From Neisseria elongata subsp. elongata (GTDB taxonomy: Bacteria > Pseudomonadota > Gammaproteobacteria > Burkholderiales > Neisseriaceae): 64,000 nt of DNA. Position 1 is the stretch's first letter. The number at the start of each line of letters is the position of its first letter. The DNA lies in contig NZ_FOPS01000006.1 of assembly GCF_900113545.1 (NCBI RefSeq), positions 115,254 to 179,253 on the forward strand, given 5' to 3'. The notes beneath the pieces are model-generated. The model ran no database searches, was not told the origin of the DNA, and saw only the letters and a list, made by a program, of their open reading frames with translations. The translations under genes and the position numbers were made by a program. Positions 21,464 to 31,084 of this stretch are shown here, in pieces.

Positions 21464-21493
21464 CCCAACCGCAAAACCACATACGGCAAACAC

Positions 21494-22330
21494 ATGGCGA
21501 ACCAACGGGAAAAGCGCGTCAAACCATCCAACAAACACCACAGCCAGCCCTTTTGGCAGGCCGACAAACCCTACCTGCACGACTGCCAGATTACCGACGG
21601 CGGCTTCCGCGCCCTCGGCTACATCATGTCCTTCCTTGCCGGCGCAATCAACGCCGGCGGTTTCTTCGCCGTCAAAAGCTACACCTCGCACATCACCGGT
21701 TCGATGTCGGGCGCTGCAGACGCGGCCTATCTGGGCGACTGGCACGGCTTCTTCGCCGCCATGTCGTGCGTAGTCGCCTTCCTAATCGGCTCCGCGCATT
21801 CCAGTTGGACGATACTGTGGGCGAAACGCCAACGCTTCCGCAGCAGCTACGGCCTGTCGATGTGGCTGGAAAGCCTCTACCTGCTCGCCTTCGGCCTTTT
21901 GGGCGTGGCCTTGTCGCACTACGGCCGCATCCTCCTGCCGCCCACCGTGCTGCTGCTGTGCTTCATCATGGGGATGCACAACACCGTCATGACCGTACTC
22001 TCCGGCGGCATCATCCGCTCCACCCACATGACCGGCACCGTAACCGACCTGGGCATCGAATTGGGTAAAGTGCTGTATTACCGCCGCAGCAAAAACCCAA
22101 AACTGCCCGACATCGCCGTCAACCGCCCGAAAATGCGCCTGCTGCTGGCACTCCTGGCCGCCTTCATTTTAGGCGGCGTAGTCGGCGCGTGGGGCTACCA
22201 CCGGCTCGGCTACCACTTCACCCTCCCCGTGGCCGCCCTGCTGTTCTGGTTCGGCGCCGGATCGGTCGGCTACGACGCCAAACTGCGCTGGCGCATCTAC
22301 TGGCGGCAGAAAAAACGGTTTAAACGGTAG
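21494..22330 (+). CDS. DUF1275 (YoaK-family) membrane protein
   Basis: 278 aa. After a hydrophilic N-terminus of about 38 residues the protein starts FRALGYIMSFLAGAINAGGFFAV, the typical opening of DUF1275, with THITGS-like TSHITGSMSGAADAA following. Six or so membrane segments are predicted. Motifs GMHNTVMTVLSGGIIRSTHMTGTVTDLG match the family. The substrate is unknown. It follows proA by about 70 bp but is separated by a terminator, so it is probably its own unit. Confidence 0.85.
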   Translation: MANQREKRVKPSNKHHSQPFWQADKPYLHDCQITDGGFRALGYIMSFLAGAINAGGFFAVKSYTSHITGSMSGAADAAYLGDWHGFFAAMSCVVAFLIGSAHSSWTILWAKRQRFRSSYGLSMWLESLYLLAFGLLGVALSHYGRILLPPTVLLLCFIMGMHNTVMTVLSGGIIRSTHMTGTVTDLGIELGKVLYYRRSKNPKLPDIAVNRPKMRLLLALLAAFILGGVVGAWGYHRLGYHFTLPVAALLFWFGAGSVGYDAKLRWRIYWRQKKRFKR

Positions 22331-22419
22331 GCAGGGCGTAATATCAAGTTAAGGCCGTCTGAAACACCGCACAATCGGCTATAGTTGCAGTATTTCCACA
22401 CCCGACAGAAAGGACAATC

Positions 22420-23100
22420 ATGAAACTGTTCAACACGATTACTGTCATCACCGTTTCCTCCGCCCTGATGCTCGGCGGCTGCATCACCTACCCCGACGGC
22501 ACACAGAAAACCAGCAAAACCGCCATGTACGGGCTCGGCGGCGCGGCGGCCTGCGGCATTATCGGCGCACTGACCCACGGCGGCAAAGGCGCGCGCAACT
22601 CCGCCCTGGCCTGCGGCGCGGTCGGCGCGGGCATAGGCGGCTACATGGACTACCAAGAGAAAAAACTGCGCGAAAGCCTGGCCAACACCGGCGTGGATGT
22701 GGAACGCAACGGCAACCAAATCAAACTGGTGATGCCTGAAAACGTTACCTTCCCCACCAACAGCTCCACGCTGAACGCCAACGCGCAAAACGCCTTGGCC
22801 GCCGCCGCGCAAACCCTGACCCAATACCACGACACCACGCTGACCATCAACGGCCACACCGACAACACCGGCTCCGACGCCATCAACGATCCGCTGTCGC
22901 AACGCCGCGCCCAAGCCGTTGCTTCCTATCTGCAATCACGCGGCGTGAGTGCTTCCCGCATGAACATCTTCGGCCACGGCTCCCGCCAGCCGATTGCCTC
23001 CAACGCCACCGTTGAAGGCCGCGCGCAAAACCGCCGTGTCGAAATCTTAATCAATCCGGACCAAAATGCCGTGCGTGCCGCACAACAGCAACTGCGTTGA
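22420..23100 (+). CDS. OmpA-family lipoprotein with glycine-zipper region
   Basis: 226 aa with the SD AAGGA. Lipobox LGGC gives Cys21 as the lipidated residue after a typical signal. Residues 40-75 form a Gly/Ala-rich hydrophobic zipper (GLGGAAACGIIGALTHGGKG). The C-terminal OmpA-like peptidoglycan-binding domain (about 100-215) shows NGHTDNTGSDAINDPLSQRRA and GRAQNRRVEILI. It probably tethers the outer membrane to the cell wall. No operon partner. Confidence 0.92.
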   Translation: MKLFNTITVITVSSALMLGGCITYPDGTQKTSKTAMYGLGGAAACGIIGALTHGGKGARNSALACGAVGAGIGGYMDYQEKKLRESLANTGVDVERNGNQIKLVMPENVTFPTNSSTLNANAQNALAAAAQTLTQYHDTTLTINGHTDNTGSDAINDPLSQRRAQAVASYLQSRGVSASRMNIFGHGSRQPIASNATVEGRAQNRRVEILINPDQNAVRAAQQQLR

Positions 23101-23125
23101 TTAAGTTCTTTTGCCGCATGACAAA

Positions 23126-23156
23126 AGGCCGTCTGAAAACAACTTTCAGACGGCCT
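23126..23156 (+). terminator. Inverted DUS pair after the OmpA-like gene
   Basis: Tight AG-DUS hairpin with a loop of about 7 nt, 26 bp after the stop. Confidence 0.7.
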
Positions 23157-23305
23157 CATTTTATGCAGGGGCATCAACCGCTGCCTGCGGGTTTGATATC
23201 CATAGATTTGCAATTTGCCGCATCGTTATCCTGCCGCTACCGAAAAAATTGATTTCATCGTTCACCCTGCTGCATAACATAGATAATGAAAAGGAAAAAA
23301 CAAAA

Positions 23306-23344
23306 GGCCGTCTGAAAAGGATTTTTAGCTTTTCAGACGGCCTT
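23306..23344 (-). terminator. Inverted DUS pair after the solute-binding protein gene
   Basis: AG-DUS arms with a 15-nt AT-rich loop, directly after the minus-strand stop at 23357. The 150 bp between this and 23156 show no gene. Confidence 0.7.
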
Positions 23345-23356
23345 CCGCTATTTTAC

Positions 23357-25150
23357 CTATTTCACCCACCAAGTCTGCAACGCCCAAGATGCCGCCTGAT
23401 AGTATTTCGGCGGACGGGCGGGGATGCCCAGCGTACGGCGGTAAATGATGCGGTAGCGGTCGCTGTACCAGTTGGGGACGACGATGTATTGGTGGCGCAA
23501 TACGCGGTCGAGGGCGCGGGCGGCGGTAACCAGTTCGCGGCGGTCGGAGAAGTGTTCAAACCGTTTCAGCAGTTGTTCGACGGCAGGGTCGCATACGCCC
23601 GCATAGTTGCCGCTGCCTTTGGTTTGGGCGGCGGCACAGCCGAAATAGTCGATTTGTTCGTTGCCCGGGCTTTGACTGTTGGAGTAAGTGGCCATAATGA
23701 TGTCGTAGTCGAAATCGGCCAGCCGCTTTTGATAAAGGGAGGCATCGACGGTGCGCAGGTTGAGGGTGATGCCGATTTTGGCCAGGTCGCGCTGCCATTT
23801 GCCCGCCACGCGCTCGAAGGTTTTGCTGTTGGTCAGATATTCCAATACCAGCGGCCTGCCCTGTTTGTCGGTCAGCACGCCGTTTTGATAACGGTAGCCG
23901 GCCTCCAGCAGCAGGCTGCGGGCTTTCAGCAAATTCGGTCGGATGCCGAGCGCGGGGTCGCTCTGCGGCGGCATCGGCACGGGTTGGCGGAAGACGGCGG
24001 CAGGCAGGCGGTCGGACAGCGGGGTCAGCAAGGCGAGTTCGGCGGCATCGGGCAGGCCGGAGGCGGCCATTTCGCTGTTGGTAAAGAAACTGGGGCTGCG
24101 GCGGTAGGCATCGTACATCATGCGGCTGTTCACATTTTCAAAGTCAAAGCTCAAAACCAAAGCCTGCCGTACCCGGATGTCTTTCAATGCCGCACGGCGT
24201 TGGTTCAGGACGAAACCCTGCATGCCGACGGTGTTGCTGTGCGGCAGTTCGGCCTTTTCCAGCCCGCGCTTTTTCAGGATGTCGGCCGGATAGGCGCGCG
24301 CCCACGAACGGGCGGCGGTTTCCTGCGTGAAGTCGAAATCGCCCGCCTTCACGCCTTCAATCCGCATGGTCGGGTCGCGCAGGTAGCGGAAGCGCACAGT
24401 GTCGAAGTTGTACATGCCGCGCCGCGAGGGCAAATCGCGCGCCCAATAGTTTTTGTCGCGGGCAAACTCGCTCAGGCGGCCTGAATCGGTTTTCACCAAA
24501 CGGTAGGGGCCGGAACCGATGGGGGCGGTGTTGCCGCCCTTTTCCAAACCCTGCGGGTAACTTTTGCGCGAAAACACGGGAAGCTGCCCCAAAATCATGT
24601 GCAGTTCGGCATTGCGTTTTTTGAAGCGGAAGCGGACGGTTCGGCTGTCGGGCGTTTCCACCGCCGCCACGTCCGACCAATAGAATTTCCAACGCGGTTG
24701 CGCGGCTTTGTCCTGCGTCAGCAGTTTGAACGAGGCGGCCACGTCTTCGGCCAGCACCGGATCGCCGTTGTGGAAACGCGCTTTCGGATTGAGCCGGAAG
24801 GTAACGGAGAGGCCGTCTGAAGCCAGCGAAATATCTTGCGCCAACAGGCCATACATGGCAAAAGGATCGTCGCCGCCCTCCGTCATCAGCGTATCCACCG
24901 TCAGCATCGCAACGCCCGACTCCGCCGAACCTTTCAAGGTAAACGGGTTCAGCGTATCGAAACTACCCTGCACAGGCAGGGTGAAACTGCCGCCCTTGGG
25001 CGCGTTCGGATTCACATAGCCGAAATGTTTGAAACCTTCGGCATACAGCGGCGGCTGCCCCAAACCGGCCGCATAACCGGCAACGGCGGGACGGACGGCG
25101 GCCGACAACAGGACGGCGGCGCAAAAGGCGGAAACGGCGGACGGCTTCAT
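23357..25150 (-). CDS. Family 5 extracellular solute-binding protein (YejA-like)
   Basis: 597 aa from ATG25150. The first 26 residues are a signal peptide ending PAVA-G. The SBP_bac_5 fold is recognised by [56 protein letters not shown] and RNYW-like [13 protein letters not shown]. YejA-type proteins feed peptides, including microcin C-like compounds, to an ABC importer. No permease or ATPase genes adjoin it, so the partner is unlinked or missing. In-frame DUS encode short SDGL strings. Divergent from fabI. Confidence 0.9.
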   Translation of the reverse strand: MKPSAVSAFCAAVLLSAAVRPAVAGYAAGLGQPPLYAEGFKHFGYVNPNAPKGGSFTLPVQGSFDTLNPFTLKGSAESGVAMLTVDTLMTEGGDDPFAMYGLLAQDISLASDGLSVTFRLNPKARFHNGDPVLAEDVAASFKLLTQDKAAQPRWKFYWSDVAAVETPDSRTVRFRFKKRNAELHMILGQLPVFSRKSYPQGLEKGGNTAPIGSGPYRLVKTDSGRLSEFARDKNYWARDLPSRRGMYNFDTVRFRYLRDPTMRIEGVKAGDFDFTQETAARSWARAYPADILKKRGLEKAELPHSNTVGMQGFVLNQRRAALKDIRVRQALVLSFDFENVNSRMMYDAYRRSPSFFTNSEMAASGLPDAAELALLTPLSDRLPAAVFRQPVPMPPQSDPALGIRPNLLKARSLLLEAGYRYQNGVLTDKQGRPLVLEYLTNSKTFERVAGKWQRDLAKIGITLNLRTVDASLYQKRLADFDYDIIMATYSNSQSPGNEQIDYFGCAAAQTKGSGNYAGVCDPAVEQLLKRFEHFSDRRELVTAARALDRVLRHQYIVVPNWYSDRYRIIYRRTLGIPARPPKYYQAASWALQTWWVK

Positions 25151-25210
25151 GCGGATACCTTGCAGGCAGAAAAAGGAAAGCCGCATTGTAACCCGTTTTC
25201 AGACGGCCTT

Positions 25211-25239
25211 TTCCACCGCCGCGCAAACTCAGCTATAAT
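25211..25239 (+). promoter_or_regulatory. Candidate promoter of fabI
   Basis: TTCCAC, 17-bp spacer, perfect TATAAT, 37 bp before the fabI ATG. Confidence 0.55.
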
Positions 25240-25276
25240 CGCGCCTATTTTCATCTCCCAACCAAGGACTATCGAC

Positions 25277-26059
25277 ATGGGCTTCCTGCAAGGCAAAAAA
25301 ATCCTGATTACCGGCATGATCTCCGAACGCTCCATCGCCTACGGCATCGCCAAAGCCTGCCGCGAACAAGGCGCGGAACTGGCATTCACCTATGTGGTGG
25401 ACAAACTCGAAGAACGCGTACGCAAAATGGCCGAAGAACTCGGTTCGCAACTGGTATTCCGCTGCGACGTACAAAGCGATGCCGAAATCGAGCAACTGTT
25501 TACCGATCTGGGCAAAAGCTGGGACGGCCTCGACGGCTTGGTACACGCCATCGCCTTCGCCCCGCGCGAAGCACTCAACGGCGACTTCCTCGACAGCATC
25601 AGCCGCGAAGCCTTCAACACCGCACACGACGTTTCCGCCTACAGCCTGCCCGCGCTGGTGAAAGCCGCCCGCCCGATGATGAAAGGCCGCAATTCCGCCG
25701 TCGTCGCCCTCTCCTACCTCGGTGCGGTGCGCGCCATCCCGAACTACAACGTCATGGGTTTGGCCAAAGCCAGCCTCGAAGCCGCCATCCGCTTCACCGC
25801 CTCTTCGGTCGGCCGCGACGGCATCCGCTGCAACGGCATCTCCGCCGGTCCGATTAAGACACTGGCCGCCTCGGGCATAGCCGATTTTAGCAAACTGCTC
25901 AAACACGTTGCCGACCAAAACCCGCTCGGCCGCAACGTAACCATCGAAGAAGTCGGCAACGCCGCCGCCTTCCTGCTGTCCGACCTCGCCTCCGGTATCA
26001 CCGGCGAAATCACCTATGTGGACGGCGGTTACAGCATCAATGCCCTGAGCGAAGTCTGA
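25277..26059 (+). CDS. fabI: Enoyl-[acyl-carrier-protein] reductase (NADH), FabI type
   Basis: 260 aa from ATG25277. FabI reduces trans-2-enoyl-ACP in the last step of each fatty-acid elongation cycle. SDR fold: [14 protein letters not shown] and [11 protein letters not shown]. Catalytic Tyr147 and Tyr157 with Lys164 sit in [19 protein letters not shown]. The [12 protein letters not shown] tail is complete. Position 93, a glycine in E. coli FabI and the classic triclosan-resistance site, is alanine here (HAIAFAP). Single gene with its own promoter. Confidence 0.97.
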   Translation: MGFLQGKKILITGMISERSIAYGIAKACREQGAELAFTYVVDKLEERVRKMAEELGSQLVFRCDVQSDAEIEQLFTDLGKSWDGLDGLVHAIAFAPREALNGDFLDSISREAFNTAHDVSAYSLPALVKAARPMMKGRNSAVVALSYLGAVRAIPNYNVMGLAKASLEAAIRFTASSVGRDGIRCNGISAGPIKTLAASGIADFSKLLKHVADQNPLGRNVTIEEVGNAAAFLLSDLASGITGEITYVDGGYSINALSEV

Positions 26060-26258
26060 TTCTCGCACATCAGACCGTCTGAAAAACAGCGCAGGCACGG
26101 AAACTTCCGCACCTGCGTTTTTTCATGCGCCGAAACAGCAAAAAATCGCCGTATATTGCCCAAAACAACCGAAAATCATATAAATATAACGAAAACGACG
26201 CATTTCCCTACACTGCCGCCTTTATTGATACACGGCAACATCACGAAAGGACAAAATC

Positions 26259-26696
26259 ATGTCAATCAAACAAGAATTCAAAGATTTCATCATGCGCGGC
26301 AACGTCGTCGACCTCGCAATCGGTATGGTGGTCGGCACCGCCTTCTCAGGCATTGTCAAATCACTGGTAGACGACGTCATCATGCCCCCCATCGGCCTGC
26401 TGATCGGCGGCGTGGACTTTTCCAACCTGTTCCTCACTTTGAAAAACGGCGCCAACGCCCCGGCAGACGGCTACGCCTCACTGGCTGCCGCACAAGCGGG
26501 CGGCGCGGTTACCCTGAACCTCGGCCTGTTCATCAACAGCATCATCAGCTTCCTCATCATCGCCTCCGCCATCTTCATGGTGGTCAAAGCCCTGAACACT
26601 TTGAAAAAACAGGAAGCACCGCCCGAAGAAGCACCGGTCGAACCGAGCGAAGAAGTATTGCTGCTGCGCGAAATCCGCGATTCATTGAAAAAATAA
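26259..26696 (+). CDS. mscL: Large-conductance mechanosensitive channel
   Basis: 145 aa, SD AAGGA. A pentameric inner-membrane channel that opens under membrane tension to release solutes in hypo-osmotic shock. N-terminal amphipathic helix [20 protein letters not shown], pore helix TM1 ([20 protein letters not shown]), [11 protein letters not shown]2 ([20 protein letters not shown]), and the charged C-terminal bundle. The periplasmic loop is somewhat longer than in E. coli. Confidence 0.96.
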   Translation: MSIKQEFKDFIMRGNVVDLAIGMVVGTAFSGIVKSLVDDVIMPPIGLLIGGVDFSNLFLTLKNGANAPADGYASLAAAQAGGAVTLNLGLFINSIISFLIIASAIFMVVKALNTLKKQEAPPEEAPVEPSEEVLLLREIRDSLKK

Positions 26697-26712
26697 TCCC
26701 CACGCATATTAA

Positions 26713-26743
26713 GCAGCCGTCTGAAAACATTTTCAGACGGCCT
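26713..26743 (+). terminator. DUS hairpin after mscL
   Basis: GCAGCCGTCTGAAAAC pairs with GTTTTCAGACGGC-type complement; the right arm runs into TTTT. It lies 17 bp after the stop. Confidence 0.7.
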
Positions 26744-26814
26744 TTTGTCAGCGGATGGAAGTGATGGCGGCATTTTTTCCCTTTGGTATCAAACGTTGCA
26801 TCGCGATAGGAAAC

Positions 26815-26921
26815 TATAGTGGATTAAATTTAAACCAGTACGGCGTTGCCTTGCCTTGCCGTACTATCTGTACTGTCTGCGGCTTCGTCGCCTTGTCCTG
26901 ATTTAAATTTAATCCACTATA
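26815..26921. mobile_element. Correia element (neisserial MITE), 107 bp short class
   Basis: Starts TATAGTGGATTAAATTTAAA and ends with its exact inverted complement; the inside reads ACCAGTACGGCG...GTACTGTCTGCGGC...CTTGTCCTGAT, the known Correia core. The length fits the internally deleted class of about 104-108 bp. The end TATA matches insertion at a TA dinucleotide. It sits between the convergent mscL and folE2 genes, so it can affect mRNA 3' ends (family members are cut by RNase III and may carry outward promoters). Confidence 0.93.
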
Positions 26922-27004
26922 AATAATCAAACTGTCTTGTACCATCCGGCCAAACGGTATGCGGGCGGATGATGTTTACGATACTGGCCCGCCGTGATTT
27001 TGAA

Positions 27005-27035
27005 AGGCCGTCTGAAACATACTTTCAGACGGCCT
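27005..27035 (-). terminator. Inverted DUS pair after folE2
   Basis: Tight AG-DUS hairpin with a 7-nt loop, 15 bp from the folE2 stop. The 354 bp between mscL and folE2 contain only two such hairpins and the Correia element. Confidence 0.7.
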
Positions 27036-27050
27036 TTCTGTCGGGAAACC

Positions 27051-27824
27051 TCAAGGGTAGGCGATATAGGCGTAAGCCGAGTGGTTGTGGATGCTTTCGA
27101 AATTTTCGCTTTCCACCGTGAAGGATTCTATCCTGTCGTCGCCGCGCAGGGCGACGGCCACGTCGCGCACCATGTCTTCGACGAATTTCGGGTTTTCATA
27201 GGCGCGTTCGGTGACGTATTTTTCGTCGGGACGTTTCAAGAGGCCGTAAAGTTGGCAGGAGGCTTGGTTTTCTACAATGTCGATAACCTCTTCCACCGAT
27301 ACGTTTTCGCGGCACACCAGCGATACGGTAACGTGCGAACGCTGGTTGTGCGCGCCGTATTGCGAAATTTCCTTCGAGCACGGGCAGAGCGAGGTAACGG
27401 GTACCAGCACTTTGAGGCTGTGGCGGTATCCGCCGCCGGCCACTTCGCCGCAGAGGGTAACGTCGTAATCCAACAGCGAGCGGATGCCCGATACGGGTGC
27501 GGTTTTCTGGCGGAAAAACGGAAACGCGATGCTGATTTTGCCCGCGTCGGAATCCAACAGCTCCAACATGCGCTGGGTGAGGTCTTTCAGTTCGCCGTAA
27601 TCGAGTTCGCGGCGGCGGTCTTCCATCAGGGCGACGAAGCGCGACATGTGCGTGCCTTTTTGTTCTGCGGGCAGGCGGACGGTCATGGTGAGCCGGGCGA
27701 CGGTGGACTGGGTGCCGGAGGCGGTGGTGATTTGCAGGGGGAAGCGGAGGTCTTTGATGCCGACTTGGTTAATCGGCATATTGCGTAAATCTTTACTGCT
27801 CTGCACATCGGCGATGGCATTCAT
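27051..27824 (-). CDS. folE2: GTP cyclohydrolase IB (FolE2)
   Basis: 257 aa, SD AAGGAA. FolE2 converts GTP to 7,8-dihydroneopterin triphosphate, the first step to folate and queuosine; it replaces zinc-dependent FolE and works with other metals. Family marks: [24 protein letters not shown], the metal-ligand region [22 protein letters not shown], and the C-terminal [11 protein letters not shown]. No zinc-responsive operator was identified. Divergent from the metB-like gene. Confidence 0.96.
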   Translation of the reverse strand: MNAIADVQSSKDLRNMPINQVGIKDLRFPLQITTASGTQSTVARLTMTVRLPAEQKGTHMSRFVALMEDRRRELDYGELKDLTQRMLELLDSDAGKISIAFPFFRQKTAPVSGIRSLLDYDVTLCGEVAGGGYRHSLKVLVPVTSLCPCSKEISQYGAHNQRSHVTVSLVCRENVSVEEVIDIVENQASCQLYGLLKRPDEKYVTERAYENPKFVEDMVRDVAVALRGDDRIESFTVESENFESIHNHSAYAYIAYP

Positions 27825-28033
27825 GCGTTGTTATTCCTTAAAGGGCGTGCGTGTTTGAGAAATGCGCGAGTATATATCCGCAGCCGCGTGGCGGCAATGC
27901 GGATTGGGAATGTCTATTGTTTGATAGCCTTTCGAGGCCGTCTGAAAACCGCTTTCGGACGGCTTTGGCGTGTTGCCGCCGTTTTTCAGACGGCCTACAA
28001 TCCCGTTTCCCGTCAAACCATCGGAAGACAGAG

Positions 28034-29200
28034 ATGAAATACCGTTTCGACACCCAAGCCATCCATACCGCCTACAACCCCGACGAACACAACCGCGCCA
28101 TCATGCCGCCGATTTATCAAAATTCGATGTTCGCCATGAAGGAAATCGGCGAGCAGATCCCCTTCCGCTACGCCCGTTTGAGCAATCCGACGCGCAAGGT
28201 GCTGGAAGACACGGTGGCCGCGCTGGAACACGGCGCGGCGGGCTTTGCTTTCGGCAGCGGCATGGCGGGCATAGACTGCGTGTTCCGCACTTTTTTACGG
28301 CCGGGCGACACCGTCGTCGCCGTCTGCGACATCTACGGCGGCAGCTATGATTTGCTGACCGAAGTTTACGCGCCTTGGGGGGTGAACGTCGTGTTTGCCG
28401 ATTTGACCGACCCCGCCAACCTCGACCGCGCGTTGGCGGAAAATCAAAACGTGAAGCTCGTGTGGCTGGAAACGCCGTCCAACCCGCTTTTGCGGCTGGT
28501 GGACATCGTCGCGCTGGCGGCCAAGGCCAAGGCGGCAGGCGCGCTGGCCGGCATTGATAACACTTTTGCCACGCCCTATCTGCAACAGCCGCTGGACATG
28601 GGCTGCGACATCGTTTTCCATTCGGCCACCAAATATTTGTGCGGCCACTCGGACGTTTTGATGGGCGTGGTCGTCGTGAAAGACGAAAAGCTGGCCAAAC
28701 CCATGCAAAACATGATGGTGAATACCGGCGGTGTGGCCGGCCCCATGGATTGCGCGCTGGTGTTGCGCGGGATTAAAACCCTTGCCCTGCGGATGCGGCG
28801 GCACTGCGAAAACGCGCTGGAAATCGCCCGCCGCCTGGAAAACCACCCCGCCGTGGAAAAAGTGTTCTACCCCGGCCTGCCGTCGCACGAACATCACGCG
28901 CTGGCGCAAAGGCAGATGGCCAAAGGCTGCGGCGGCGTGGTCACACTGTATCTGAAAAACGACAGCCGCGAAGCCGCAAACAGTGTGATTAAAAACATGA
29001 AACTGGTTACGATGGCTTCCAGCCTGGGCGGCGTGGAAAGTTTGGTGAACCACTGTTACAGCCAGTCGCACAGCGGCGTACCGCATGACGTGAAGATGCA
29101 GCTCGGCATCAAGGTCGGCCTGCTGCGTTTCTCCATCGGCATCGAAGACGTGGAAGATATTTGGGCGGATATTTCATCCGCATTGGATACCACGTTATAA
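28034..29200 (+). CDS. metB: Cys/Met-metabolism PLP enzyme, probable cystathionine gamma-synthase
   Basis: 388 aa from ATG28034. Fold-type I PLP enzyme: YARLSNPTRKVLEDTVAALE near the N-terminus, GSGMAGIDCVF, IDNTFATPYLQQPLDMG, and the PLP lysine in HSATKYLCGHSDVLMG. The Cys/Met family includes MetB, MetC, MetZ and methionine gamma-lyase, which cannot be told apart safely by eye. SLGGVESLVNHCYSQSHSGVP fits the synthase/lyase group. The role is transsulfuration or methionine synthesis. Upstream, an imperfect DUS pair lies near 27935-27962. Confidence 0.85.
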   Translation: MKYRFDTQAIHTAYNPDEHNRAIMPPIYQNSMFAMKEIGEQIPFRYARLSNPTRKVLEDTVAALEHGAAGFAFGSGMAGIDCVFRTFLRPGDTVVAVCDIYGGSYDLLTEVYAPWGVNVVFADLTDPANLDRALAENQNVKLVWLETPSNPLLRLVDIVALAAKAKAAGALAGIDNTFATPYLQQPLDMGCDIVFHSATKYLCGHSDVLMGVVVVKDEKLAKPMQNMMVNTGGVAGPMDCALVLRGIKTLALRMRRHCENALEIARRLENHPAVEKVFYPGLPSHEHHALAQRQMAKGCGGVVTLYLKNDSREAANSVIKNMKLVTMASSLGGVESLVNHCYSQSHSGVPHDVKMQLGIKVGLLRFSIGIEDVEDIWADISSALDTTL

Positions 29201-29208
29201 AGGCCTGC

Positions 29209-29247
29209 AGGCCGTCTGAAAAAACTTTTCCGCTTTTCAGACGGCCT
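29209..29247 (+). terminator. Inverted DUS pair after the metB-like gene
   Basis: AG-DUS arms with a 15-nt loop starting 9 bp after the stop. Confidence 0.7.
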
Positions 29248-29315
29248 GCCGTTTTATAGGAAGTCGCCCGATATGCGCAAATGGCTGAAAAGGGAGCCGC
29301 TGCCCGCTGCTGCCG

Positions 29316-29426
29316 ATGACGCACCGGCAGCAGGTTTTCTTTACTGTCAGCATGCTGGTGATGTACAGCTGCCTGCTGTGGATAATGCCGATATACCTAA
29401 GCGACAAACACAACCGCTTCAAATAA
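29316..29426 (+). CDS. Small predicted membrane protein, possibly frameshifted
   Basis: 36 aa: MTHRQQ, then one hydrophobic helix (FFTVSMLVMYSCLLWIMPIY), then a basic tail LSDKHNRFK, with the stop just before a DUS terminator. Its own ATG has no good SD. A different frame opens 43 bp upstream at ATG29273 with a fine SD (ATAGGAAG) and encodes MRKWLKREPLP, so the real gene may be a fusion of the two frames broken by a 1-base indel. Bracketed by DUS hairpins at 29209-29247 and 29431-29469, which marks it as a separate unit. No family recognised. Confidence 0.4.
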   Translation: MTHRQQVFFTVSMLVMYSCLLWIMPIYLSDKHNRFK

Positions 29427-29430
29427 CCAA

Positions 29431-29469
29431 AGGCCGTCTGAAAACCCGAAATACGGTTTCAGACGGCCT
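29431..29469. terminator. Inverted DUS pair between the small ORF and alsT
   Basis: AG-DUS arms with a 14-nt loop; serves the small ORF on plus and the symporter gene on minus. Confidence 0.7.
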
Positions 29470-29491
29470 TTCCGTTTCCTTCAACTGTGGA

Positions 29492-30907
29492 TTACCAAAT
29501 ATCCGATTTGATTTTCCGCTTCAGGCTCGGATGTTCGGACAGCTTGAATTCCGGGTCTTTGCCCATTCTGAGTTTGGCCGAATAATCTTTCAGCAACAGG
29601 AACACCAGCGGCGACAGCAACAGGATGGCAACCAGGTTGATCAACGCCATCGTGGTCATGGTCAAGTCCGCCATATCCCACACCAGCGGCACTTCGGCCA
29701 CCGCGCCGAAATACACCATGCCCAACACGGCCATACGGAAAATGGCGATTGTCAGCCAATGGTTGTTGATGAACTGCATGTTCGATTCCGCATAGGCGTA
29801 GTTGCCGATGATGGTGGAGAAGGCGAACATGAACAGGATGGCGGTCAGGAAGTCCGCACCCCAGTTGCCGACCTGGCTGACAATCGCGGTCTGCGTCAGT
29901 TCGACGCCGCTCAAGGTTTCGTAAGGCGCACCTGAAGCAAGCACGATAAACGCGGTGCAGGAACAAACGATGATGGTATCAACGAACACGCCCAGCATCT
30001 GAATCGTGCCCTGCGACACCGGGTGCTTCACATCGGCTGCTGCGGCGGCGTTCGGGGCGGAACCCTGTCCGGCCTCGTTGGAATACAGGCCGCGCTTGAT
30101 GCCATTGAGCATGGTTTGCGAAATCAGGCCGCCGAGCAGGCCGCCTCCGGCCGCGTCAAAACGGAAGGCATTGCCGAAAATCTGGCCGAACACGGCCGGC
30201 ACGGCGCTGATATTCATCGCCATGACATACAACGCCATCAGCAGGTACAAAACCGCCATAATCGGCACCAGCCCTTCGGCAATGCGCGAAACGCGGCGGA
30301 TGCCGCCGAAAATAATCGGCGCGGAAAGGATGACCAAGGCAACGCCGACCGCATCCCTATCCCAGCTCCACGACCCTTTGGCCGCCACCGCGATGGTATT
30401 GGACTGCACGGCGTTATAAACCAAACCGAAGCAGAAAATCAGGCTGACGGAAAACAGCACCGCCATCCAGTTCTGCCCCAAGCCCTGACGGATGTAATAA
30501 GCAGGGCCGCCGCGGAAGTGGCCGTTTTTGTGGTCGCGGACTTTGAAAAGCTGCGCCAGCGACGATTCGGCAAAGGCAGAGCTCATACCGATGACGGCGG
30601 TTACCCACATCCAAAACACCGCGCCCGGCCCGCCCAAATGAATGGCGATGGCCACACCGGCGATATTGCCCACACCCACACGGCTGGCCAATCCGGTCAC
30701 GAAAGCTTGAAACGGCGTGATGCCGTGCGGATCATCGACCGCCTTACGCCCGCCCAGCATCTCGCGGATGCTGCGGCCGAACAGGCGGATTTGGACAAAA
30801 CCGGTGGCCAAAGTGAAAAACAGCCCCGTACCCAACAGCAGGAAAATCAGATAAACGCCCAATTCGCCGTTAATCTTATTGACCCATTCGTGTATCGTCT
30901 CAATCAT
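29492..30907 (-). CDS. Sodium:alanine symporter family (AGCS) transporter
   Basis: 471 aa from ATG30907 (SD GGAGGT), which gives the typical N-terminus MIETIHEWVNKINGELGVYL; longer in-frame starts are rejected. About ten membrane segments. AGCS signatures: GLASRVGVGNIAGVAIAIHLGGPGA (shortened here in residues 90-115), GHFRGGPAYYI, and NGIKRGLYSNEAGQGSAPNAAA. Imports small neutral amino acids such as alanine or glycine with Na+. A single gene, divergent from the DUF488 gene. Confidence 0.94.
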   Translation of the reverse strand: MIETIHEWVNKINGELGVYLIFLLLGTGLFFTLATGFVQIRLFGRSIREMLGGRKAVDDPHGITPFQAFVTGLASRVGVGNIAGVAIAIHLGGPGAVFWMWVTAVIGMSSAFAESSLAQLFKVRDHKNGHFRGGPAYYIRQGLGQNWMAVLFSVSLIFCFGLVYNAVQSNTIAVAAKGSWSWDRDAVGVALVILSAPIIFGGIRRVSRIAEGLVPIMAVLYLLMALYVMAMNISAVPAVFGQIFGNAFRFDAAGGGLLGGLISQTMLNGIKRGLYSNEAGQGSAPNAAAAADVKHPVSQGTIQMLGVFVDTIIVCSCTAFIVLASGAPYETLSGVELTQTAIVSQVGNWGADFLTAILFMFAFSTIIGNYAYAESNMQFINNHWLTIAIFRMAVLGMVYFGAVAEVPLVWDMADLTMTTMALINLVAILLLSPLVFLLLKDYSAKLRMGKDPEFKLSEHPSLKRKIKSDIW

Positions 30908-31022
30908 AAATTCCGAACCTCCCAAACAGAACCGGCCGTCGCCCATGCGGCGGACATACGGCGGAAAAGGCGCGATTGTAATATACTGCAAAGAAATTGA
31001 GAAAACTTTACATTGCAACCGC

Positions 31023-31058
31023 AGGCCGTCTGAAACATCCCCGCCCTTCAGACGGCCT
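31023..31058. other. Inverted DUS pair in a divergent promoter region
   Basis: AG-DUS arms around a GC-rich loop between the divergent symporter and DUF488 genes. No transcript should end here, so it is probably an uptake site rather than a terminator. Confidence 0.5.
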
Positions 31059-31084
31059 GCGGCTGCCAAACCGAGGATACGCCC

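Noticed and set aside
20577..21773. 398-codon plus-strand frame overlapping proA and the DUF1275 gene
   Set aside because: Arg/Pro/His-rich product with no domain; it crosses the proA terminator.
31023..31058. Terminator call for the DUS pair between the symporter and DUF488 genes
   Set aside because: The flanking genes are divergent, so no transcript needs to end there; listed only as an uptake-sequence pair.
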